26,622 nucleotides of DNA, from the NCBI GenBank assembly GCA_013153235.1, contig JAADEU010000087.1, positions 1 to 26,622 on the forward strand, in the 5' to 3' direction. Below are positions 21,725 to 26,622 of this stretch, in pieces. The notes beneath the pieces are model-generated. The model searched no databases. It was not told where the DNA came from and worked only from the letters and a program-made list of their open reading frames with translations. This DNA comes from Aquificota bacterium (GTDB lineage: Bacteria > Aquificota > Aquificia > Aquificales > Hydrogenothermaceae). Within the stretch, counting starts at the first letter, position 1. Each line of letters starts with the position of its first letter. Both the position numbers and the translations under genes were made by a program.

Positions 21725-22516
21725 ATGAAAACGATAAATGAGTTTATTCAGGCAAAGGAAGAAGGCAGAAAAATAACAATGATATCCACCTACGATTACT
21801 GGTCAGCAAGGATATGTGAAGAGGCCGGTGTTGATTGTATTCTTGTAGGCGATTCTGCAGGAATGGTGGTACAGGGACTGGAAACAACACTGCCTGTTAC
21901 TCTGGATGAGATGATTTACCACGCAAAAGCGGTCAGAAGAGGAGCCCCTGGAACGTTTGTTGTGGTGGATATGCCGTTTATGTCCTATCAGGTGTCTGTT
22001 GAGGATGCTGTCAGAAACGCCGGCAGAATAATGAAGGAAACAGGTGCAAACGCCGTAAAGCTGGAAGGTGGTGAGGAGATTGTTCACATAGTGGAAAAAA
22101 TGGTGGGGGCAGGAATCCCTGTTATGGGTCATCTGGGATTGACTCCCCAATCTGTCCATGCCCTTGGAGGTTACAGGGTCCAGGGAAGAACCGAGGAACA
22201 ACAGAAAAAGATAATAAAGGACTCAAAAATACTGGAACAGGCAGGGGTGTTTGCAATTGTTCTGGAAGCGGTCCCATCAGTTCTGGCAAAGGAAATCACA
22301 GAATTTGTTGAAATTCCCACAATAGGTATAGGGGCAGGACCGTATACAGACGGTCAGGTTCTTGTATTCCACGATATGATGGGATTCTTTGACCGGTCAC
22401 CTAAGTTTGTAAAAAGGTACCTTGAGGGAAAAAAGCTCTTCCTTGATGCACTGAAAAAGTTCAGTTCCGAGGTTCAAGAAGGAAAATTTCCCCAGAAAGA
22501 ACACACCTATGACTGA
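21725..22516 (+). CDS. panB: 3-methyl-2-oxobutanoate hydroxymethyltransferase
   Basis: 263 residues, normal length. It transfers a hydroxymethyl group from methylenetetrahydrofolate to ketoisovalerate, the first step toward pantothenate and coenzyme A. The metal-binding and substrate regions are present: MISTYDYWSARI, VGDSAGMV (Asp43), VVDMPFMSY, GHLGLTPQSVHALGGYRVQGR, and the later IGIGAGPYTDGQVLVFHD. The start is 4 bases after the proA stop, with AAGG directly before it. The stop lies within the start of the next gene. Confidence 0.97.
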   Translation: MKTINEFIQAKEEGRKITMISTYDYWSARICEEAGVDCILVGDSAGMVVQGLETTLPVTLDEMIYHAKAVRRGAPGTFVVVDMPFMSYQVSVEDAVRNAGRIMKETGANAVKLEGGEEIVHIVEKMVGAGIPVMGHLGLTPQSVHALGGYRVQGRTEEQQKKIIKDSKILEQAGVFAIVLEAVPSVLAKEITEFVEIPTIGIGAGPYTDGQVLVFHDMMGFFDRSPKFVKRYLEGKKLFLDALKKFSSEVQEGKFPQKEHTYD

Positions 22517-23120
22517 GTATTTTGGCTCAATAAAGGATACAGCTGATTTATTAAAAAAAGGGGGGGTTGTAGTAGCCCCGACAGATACACTCTACGGTAT
22601 TCTTGCAGATGCACTGAATCCCAGGGCTGTTGAAAGGGTATACCGTATTAAAGGAAGAACGCCATCCAAGCCTGTTATAGTACTGATTCCGTCCACCGAT
22701 TTTCTGGATAAATTCGGCGTAAAACCTTCCAGAAAAGAATCTACCCTCCTGAACAGGAAGGGGATAACAGTGGTTATAGAACTTCCCCGGTCGGTATCCG
22801 ACAGATTCAGATATCTTCACAGGGGTACAGGAAGCATAGCATTCAGGATACCGGAAAATACAGAGCTTATACAGTTAATGGAGGCTACAGATATTCCACT
22901 GGTGGCTCCAAGTGCCAATCCAGAAGGAATGCCCCCTGCTGTGGATGTTGATTCTGCATTTGAATACTTTGGAAATGCCATTGACGGGTACGTCAGGGGT
23001 AAAACTGTAGTGGAGGCTGTTCCTTCGACAATTGTCAAAATTAAGGGAGACAGACCTGAGATTATCAGGGAAGGCTCTATTTCGGCTGAAGAAATAGAAA
23101 AAATTCTCAAAAAGATATAA
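22509..23120 (+). CDS. YrdC/Sua5/YciO-family threonylcarbamoyl-AMP synthase-like protein
   Basis: 203 residues, a single YrdC domain without the extra C-terminal domain of Sua5. Motifs: PTDTLYGILADA, IKGRTPSKPVIVL (Lys48, Arg50, Ser53, Lys54) and APSANPEGMPP. TsaC/YrdC proteins make threonylcarbamoyl-AMP for the t6A modification of ANN-decoding tRNAs. YciO is a close paralog, so the true t6A role is likely but not certain. The ATG overlaps the panB stop by 8 bases (ATGACTGA), suggesting translational coupling. Confidence 0.88.
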   Translation: MTEYFGSIKDTADLLKKGGVVVAPTDTLYGILADALNPRAVERVYRIKGRTPSKPVIVLIPSTDFLDKFGVKPSRKESTLLNRKGITVVIELPRSVSDRFRYLHRGTGSIAFRIPENTELIQLMEATDIPLVAPSANPEGMPPAVDVDSAFEYFGNAIDGYVRGKTVVEAVPSTIVKIKGDRPEIIREGSISAEEIEKILKKI

Positions 23121-23166
23121 ATTATAATTCTATACTCAAGTATAAAAATTGGTGGAGGGAATCTAA

Positions 23167-23529
23167 ATGAAAAAGGTTCTGGCAGTGGTTCTGACGGTAG
23201 CAGTGTGTGCTTACGGAGCAGATACAGAAGAGGCAAAAAAACTATTCAGAAAGTACGGCTGTGATGGCTGTCACTCAGACTACGGTGTTGTTGCAGGACC
23301 TCCATTTTACGCTGTTAAAGAAAAATACCTGAAACAGTTTAACGGAGATGAAAAGGCCTTAAAGGACTATCTGTACCAGACTATAAGGAAGGGTAGTTCT
23401 GGAAAATGGTTCAAGTTCCTTGATATGAAGATGCCTTCCCATCCACAGATTAAAGAGGAAGAGATGAAGGTTATTGTTGATTATATAGCCTCTTTAAAAC
23501 CACCGGAAAAGAAGAAAAAGGGGCAGTAA
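23167..23529 (+). CDS. Exported mono-heme class I cytochrome c
   Basis: 120 residues. A signal peptide (1-18, ending CAYGA) is followed by the heme site CDGCH (Cys32, Cys35, His36). The sixth heme ligand is most likely a Met in FLDMKMPSHP. The final helix VIVDYIASL is typical of small c-type cytochromes. It probably shuttles electrons in the periplasm; the partner is not identifiable here. The lysine-rich tail (PPEKKKKGQ) coincides with the terminator of the convergent gene. GGAGGG lies 8 bases before the ATG. A TATACT-AGTATA inverted repeat sits in the upstream AT-rich region. Confidence 0.93.
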   Translation: MKKVLAVVLTVAVCAYGADTEEAKKLFRKYGCDGCHSDYGVVAGPPFYAVKEKYLKQFNGDEKALKDYLYQTIRKGSSGKWFKFLDMKMPSHPQIKEEEMKVIVDYIASLKPPEKKKKGQ

Positions 23530-23535
23530 TGCCCC
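23520..23535. terminator. Bidirectional terminator between cytochrome c and AdoMet decarboxylase genes
   Basis: GGGGCA (23520-23525) and TGCCCC (23530-23535) enclose GTAA, which contains the cytochrome stop codon. On the plus strand TGCTTTTA follows. On the minus strand TTTTTCTTCTTTT follows, a better U-run, made of the codons for the cytochrome's lysine tail. Confidence 0.8.
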
Positions 23536-23540
23536 TGCTT

Positions 23541-23966
23541 TTATATGAGTCTGTTTCTCTGTGCGTTTGTAATTGATGCGGCGATGCCGATATCCCTTGG
23601 AAATTCTGTTCCCCTGTTTGTGGTCCTGACCTCAAGTCTGTCAGTTCCAAAGTAGTCCCTTATTATCTCAAGGGCCCTGTCCATATCAAATTCGTTACAC
23701 GAGAAGATATCTATAGAAAAGTAGTTTTTCTCAGGGAATGTGTGGATGCTTATATGGCTCTCTGCGATAATGACGAATCCGGATATACCCCAGTCCTCAG
23801 GTTTGTCCCCACCGTCGTACTTGAACACATAAGGAGGCATTATCTTTGTCATATTAATCTCTTTTGGGAGCATGTCCAGGAAGTCAGTTATAGCCTCTAC
23901 ACTGGCAAGAACGTCGTAATTTGCGTCGTAACCGTCAACCATTAAATGGGGTCCAAATCCTATCAA
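23541..23966 (-). CDS. speD: S-adenosylmethionine decarboxylase proenzyme (SpeH-type)
   Basis: 141 residues. It makes the aminopropyl donor for spermidine and longer polyamines, important in thermophiles. The self-cleavage site is IIAESHISIHTFPE: cleavage between Glu69 and Ser70 would give the pyruvoyl group. His75 and Cys90 (in DIFSC) match the processing and catalytic residues known from the Thermotoga enzyme (Ser63, His68, Cys83) at the same spacing. The start is TTG 23966, with AAGGAGG 9 bases ahead; a nearby ATG is out of frame. A related archaeal subfamily decarboxylates arginine, so the substrate should be confirmed. Confidence 0.9.
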   Translation of the reverse strand: MIGFGPHLMVDGYDANYDVLASVEAITDFLDMLPKEINMTKIMPPYVFKYDGGDKPEDWGISGFVIIAESHISIHTFPEKNYFSIDIFSCNEFDMDRALEIIRDYFGTDRLEVRTTNRGTEFPRDIGIAASITNAQRNRLI

Positions 23967-24139
23967 TCCATCAATCCTCCTTAGGGTTTTTTCCTTCTTC
24001 CAAAATATAAAAAATATACCAAAAATCCCTTATTGTAAAGAATTTTCACACTTTTTTTAAGTCTGCTTTATGACGAATATCATCAACGTTTTGAAATTTT
24101 AGCATAACTTTTTTTATCGGTTAATAAAAACTAACTAAA

Positions 24140-24150
24140 AAGGAGGTGAT
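24140..24150 (+). promoter_or_regulatory. Extended Shine-Dalgarno of the small zinc-ribbon gene
   Basis: AAGGAGGTGAT is complementary over eleven bases to the usual 3' end of bacterial 16S rRNA. The ATG at 24156 lies 9 bases after the GGAGG core. No other gene in the window has a match this long. Confidence 0.85.
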
Positions 24151-24155
24151 GGGAA

Positions 24156-24350
24156 ATGACAGGAGTAAAAGAGAGGAAGGATATTGATGTAAGATTTGTG
24201 GAAGTTCCTTACAGATGCAGATGTGGTTATGAAGGTAAGGAGATTATTGTGGTGGCAAATAATGTAGGTGTTCTGGATACCAGATGTGAAAAATGTGGAA
24301 AGAGAATTGTTGAAACAAAAATTGTTGAGAATGATACTGTCACAGCCTGA
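24156..24350 (+). CDS. Small zinc-ribbon protein, 64 aa
   Basis: 64 residues with CRC (Cys21, Cys23) and CEKC (Cys44, Cys47), which probably bind one zinc ion, linked by a beta-hairpin stretch (EIIVVANNVGVLDTR). I recognise no named family. The gene is convincing because of its perfect ribosome site and its isolated place with long AT-rich upstream DNA. The strong translation signal suggests high expression. It is divergent from the AdoMet decarboxylase gene (189 bases between the starts), where several AT-rich boxes occur but no clear promoter pair stands out. A nucleic-acid or ribosome-associated role is conceivable. Confidence 0.78.
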   Translation: MTGVKERKDIDVRFVEVPYRCRCGYEGKEIIVVANNVGVLDTRCEKCGKRIVETKIVENDTVTA

Positions 24351-24423
24351 TAATTCACTTGCACAATCTCCCTTTCCCCCCTAATTTAAATTCTGTAATA
24401 TTCTTATCACCAGGAAGGTGCAA

Positions 24424-25764
24424 TTGAAAGAGGGAAAACTGGGTCTATGGGAAGCGGTCTCAATGGCCGTCGGTACCATGATAGGTGCCGGAATTTTCTC
24501 CATTCTGGGAGTTGGAGCCCAGATATGCAGTAATAACCTCCCTATAGCGTTTTTGATTGCTGCCATTGTTTCCCTCTCCGTTGCATATTCCTACGCAAAA
24601 CTTGGCTCTGTATTTGTATCAAATGCCGGTCCCATAGAGTTTATAATAAGGGGAATAGGGGACAACCCGGTTACAGGAACCCTCAGTATTTTGATGTGGC
24701 TCAGTTATGTAATTTCTATATCCCTATTTGCAAAGGCCTTTGCAGGATACTTCCTTGCGTTGATTCATTATCCCCTTCACCCTCTGGCCATTGCACTGGT
24801 AGAGGTTCTTGTTGTTGCATTTTTTACTGCCCTGAACTTCTTTGGTTCAAAGGCTGTCGGTAAGGCCGAGTTCTGGATAGTGCTGATAAAACTGTCTGTC
24901 CTGCTCTCGTTTGTTGTGCTGGGGATATGGAGTATAAAGCCTGAGTATCTCAAACCCCTTGTTGATTACAAACATATTGTTGATACATTTTATGCTGCAT
25001 CGGTTTTATTCCTGACCTATATGGGATTTGGTCTGATAACAAACGCTTCGGAGAATATTGAAAATCCCAGGGAAACTGTTCCAAAGGCCATTTATATCAG
25101 CATAGTTATAGTGGCAATTGTTTATATCTCCGTTGCAGTTGTTGCCGTAGGTAACCTCGGTGTTGAGGGACTGATAAAGGCAAAGGAATACGCTCTGGCT
25201 GAAGCTGCAAAGCCATTTTTAGGTGAGATAGGTTTCGTACTTGTTGCTATTGGAGCCCTCTTTTCAACATCTTCAGCGATAAATGCAACCCTGTATGGAG
25301 GTGCAAATATAGCCTACGTTCTGGCAAAAAAGGGACACCTGCCTGAAACATTTGAGAGAAAGGTATGGTTCAATGAGCCGGAGGGACTTTATATTACCGC
25401 TGTTTTGAGTCTTGTCTTTGCCATATTCTTTGACCTTAATGGAATCTCGTCTCTGATTAGTTTTGTATTCCTTATTATTTACCTGTTTGTGATTTCTTCC
25501 CATTACAGACTGCTGGGTCAGGTTGAGGGAAACAGGTCGATTATAATATTCAATTTCGTTGTTATATTTGCGGTTTTTGTCACCCTTGTTATATACCAGT
25601 GGAAAACCCAGAAGGACAGCTTTTTCACAAGTTTCGGGATACTTATTGCCTCCTTTGTGTTTGAGCTTATGTACAGGTCCATTACCAGAAGGGAGTTCAG
25701 AAGAAGGGAGTTCAGGGAAAAAGGAAGACTCAGGAAGAAGATTTTCGGACTGTTTAGAATTTAA
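24424..25764 (+). CDS. APC-superfamily amino acid permease
   Basis: About 446 residues with 11 to 12 hydrophobic segments. The first helix carries the family substrate-site pattern GTMIGAGIFSILG, and further on a typical unwound-helix region TYMGFGLITNASENIENP, which matches the F-x-GF/E-NP signature of amino acid/polyamine transporters. The C-terminus is a basic cytoplasmic tail (RREFRRREFREKGRLRKK). TTG 24424 is preferred because AGGAAGG ends 5 bases before it; GTG 24418 overlaps that site. Substrate unknown; a polyamine or amino acid is plausible. The stop is one base from the convergent exonuclease stop, with no terminator hairpin. Confidence 0.88.
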   Translation: MKEGKLGLWEAVSMAVGTMIGAGIFSILGVGAQICSNNLPIAFLIAAIVSLSVAYSYAKLGSVFVSNAGPIEFIIRGIGDNPVTGTLSILMWLSYVISISLFAKAFAGYFLALIHYPLHPLAIALVEVLVVAFFTALNFFGSKAVGKAEFWIVLIKLSVLLSFVVLGIWSIKPEYLKPLVDYKHIVDTFYAASVLFLTYMGFGLITNASENIENPRETVPKAIYISIVIVAIVYISVAVVAVGNLGVEGLIKAKEYALAEAAKPFLGEIGFVLVAIGALFSTSSAINATLYGGANIAYVLAKKGHLPETFERKVWFNEPEGLYITAVLSLVFAIFFDLNGISSLISFVFLIIYLFVISSHYRLLGQVEGNRSIIIFNFVVIFAVFVTLVIYQWKTQKDSFFTSFGILIASFVFELMYRSITRREFRRREFREKGRLRKKIFGLFRI

Positions 25765-25765
25765 C

Positions 25766-26425
25766 CTAAAGTATTTTTGAGAGGTATTTTTCCACGGTAA
25801 ATCTATCTTTTTTTACCATTGCAATAAATATAAGTGCCGTAATCAGGCTGTCGTAAAAGGCGTTGTGTCTGTTCTCTACAGGTACCGAATATTCCTCTGC
25901 CAGTTCCTCCAGAGTTTTGATTTTTCTTTTCTCAACAGGTACATAGCTCCTGCTGAGCTTTTCCTGGTACAGCTCTATCAGGTCGATGTAGGGATTCAAA
26001 ACAGGCAGGTTGTACATTTTAAGTGTGTATCTGGAAAGTATCTGTATATCAAATGTTACAAAGTAGCCTACCAGAACCGTCCCCCTGATGTACTCCAGAA
26101 ACTCAGGAATAACTTCCTCGGCAGAGGGTGCATCCTCAAGCTGGGAGGGGGTTATCCCGTGAATCAGTATGGTATCCTTTTCAGGCTTTTTTTCAGGCTT
26201 TACCACCGTATAGAATCCTGTACTTAAATCTACTTTCAGCCCTTTTATCTGCACGGCTCCTATGGAGATAATCTCGTCTTTTTTTACATCCAGTCCTGTG
26301 GTCTCAAGGTCAAAGCAGGTAAAAACAATTTTATCCAGGCTTTTTTCTTTTATTTCCCGGTAAAATTTTTTAAAGTAGGGATTGTTCCTGTACTTCAAAA
26401 ATTTCAGTTTTTTTATAAAATCCAT
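25766..26425 (-). CDS. DnaQ-like 3'-5' exonuclease (DEDDh)
   Basis: 219 residues. The exonuclease fold starts after a basic N-terminal helix region (1-32). Exo I is FDLETTGLD (Asp39, Glu41). The family IHGI motif follows near 88. Exo II reads GYFVTFD (Asp126), where relatives have H-N-x-x-FD. Exo III is HNAFYD (His187, Asp192). All acidic metal ligands and the histidine are present, so it should degrade DNA or RNA from the 3' end. It lies 2 bases after the stop of a DUF294-type gene, a pairing seen in many bacteria. It is not a polymerase subunit by context. Confidence 0.9.
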   Translation of the reverse strand: MDFIKKLKFLKYRNNPYFKKFYREIKEKSLDKIVFTCFDLETTGLDVKKDEIISIGAVQIKGLKVDLSTGFYTVVKPEKKPEKDTILIHGITPSQLEDAPSAEEVIPEFLEYIRGTVLVGYFVTFDIQILSRYTLKMYNLPVLNPYIDLIELYQEKLSRSYVPVEKRKIKTLEELAEEYSVPVENRHNAFYDSLITALIFIAMVKKDRFTVEKYLSKIL

Positions 26426-26427
26426 TC

Positions 26428-26622
26428 CTAAACTCTCAGCCTGAAATGAACGCCCAGCATCTCCTGAAATCTTTTAACAACCCTGAAAGCATCTTTCAGC
26501 AGGTCCCTTTCGAATTTTGAAAGTTTTTTTGGGTTTATGTAGTTGTCAGGTTTTTTGCCCTCTTTCAGTTTCTCAAGCTGGTTTTTCAGTCTGAGTGTCT
26601 GGAGGAACTTGAAGCTCTCTAT
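26428..26622 (-). CDS. DUF294-type nucleotidyltransferase, C-terminal fragment
   Basis: An open frame entering from the right edge on the minus strand and ending in TAG at 26428-26430; 64 residues are visible. The segment LRLKNQLEKLKEGKKPDNYI, then NPKKLSKFERDLLKDAFRVV and a short tail, matches the C-terminal substrate-binding domain of DUF294/CBS-domain nucleotidyltransferases (GlnD-like). The catalytic and CBS domains lie outside the window. It is the upstream gene of a unit with the exonuclease. Confidence 0.72.
   Translation of the reverse strand: MESFKFLQTLRLKNQLEKLKEGKKPDNYINPKKLSKFERDLLKDAFRVVKRFQEMLGVHFRLRV

Noticed and set aside
1..26622. CRISPR arrays, insertion sequences, prophage, toxin-antitoxin or defence islands
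   Set aside because: No regularly spaced repeats, transposase or recombinase motifs or attachment-site repeats were seen; gene content is core-genome in character.

Overview
The window looks like the chromosome of a thermophilic, chemolithotrophic member of the Aquificota, probably a Hydrogenothermaceae (Persephonella/Hydrogenothermus type). That placement is an inference from three things. The tmRNA tag region resembles the Aquifex tag as I remember it. Typical family pairs occur together (FadL porin with SCP2 protein, LemA with DUF2207, DUF294 with DnaQ-like exonuclease). Coding is compact, moderately AT-rich and rich in Lys/Glu/Ile. I see no insertion sequence, prophage, CRISPR array, tRNA or rRNA. 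Almost everything is ordinary core genome, so the points of interest are RNA elements, start and stop arrangements, and a few proteins with altered active sites.

Layout. 1-2057: end of a molybdopterin oxidoreductase operon (catalytic subunit C-terminus, TorD-type chaperone, multi-[4Fe-4S] protein with an internal Tat-like segment). 2155-3981: FadL-type outer-membrane channel and a periplasmic SCP2-like protein, closed by a terminator. 4115-5137: YeiH transporter. 5144-5538: promoter and tmRNA (ssrA). 5673-6377: coiled-coil/zinc-ribbon protein. 6370-7847 (minus): lipB then dapF; both catalytic cysteines of the DapF-like protein are serine. 7882-8815: JAMM metalloprotease convergent with a DUF3108-like exported protein. 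8845-9234 (minus): cold-shock gene with promoter, long structured 5' UTR and terminator. 9263-11631 (minus): lemA and DUF2207. 11691-12764: rRNA pseudouridine synthase and an orphan 100-aa protein. 12779-12920: a complete, unrecognised small-RNA gene (promoter, folded body, terminator). 12913-16374 (minus): M23 peptidase, mutS. 16395-17054: nth, sharing a palindromic promoter core with the M23 gene. 17051-18974 (minus): nadE and a small membrane protein. 19102-20322: EAL-HDOD protein. 20377-23120: proA-panB-yrdC. 23167-23529: cytochrome c. 23541-23966 (minus): S-adenosylmethionine decarboxylase. 24156-24350: small zinc-ribbon protein with an 11-base Shine-Dalgarno. 24424-25764: APC transporter. 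25766-26622 (minus): DnaQ-like exonuclease and the end of a DUF294 protein.

How it works together. Respiratory and redox genes (molybdoenzyme, ferredoxin protein, cytochrome c) sit among housekeeping functions: DNA repair (mutS, nth, exonuclease), cofactor synthesis (lipB, nadE, panB), amino-acid and polyamine metabolism (proA, the DapF-like protein, the AdoMet decarboxylase) and translation quality (tmRNA, pseudouridine synthase, YrdC). Convergent neighbours abut or overlap, and several share hairpins that lie inside coding ends. No multi-gene defence or novel enzymatic system is evident. The strongest undescribed candidates are the small RNA at 12813-12918, the double-serine DapF homolog and the atypical tmRNA resume codon.
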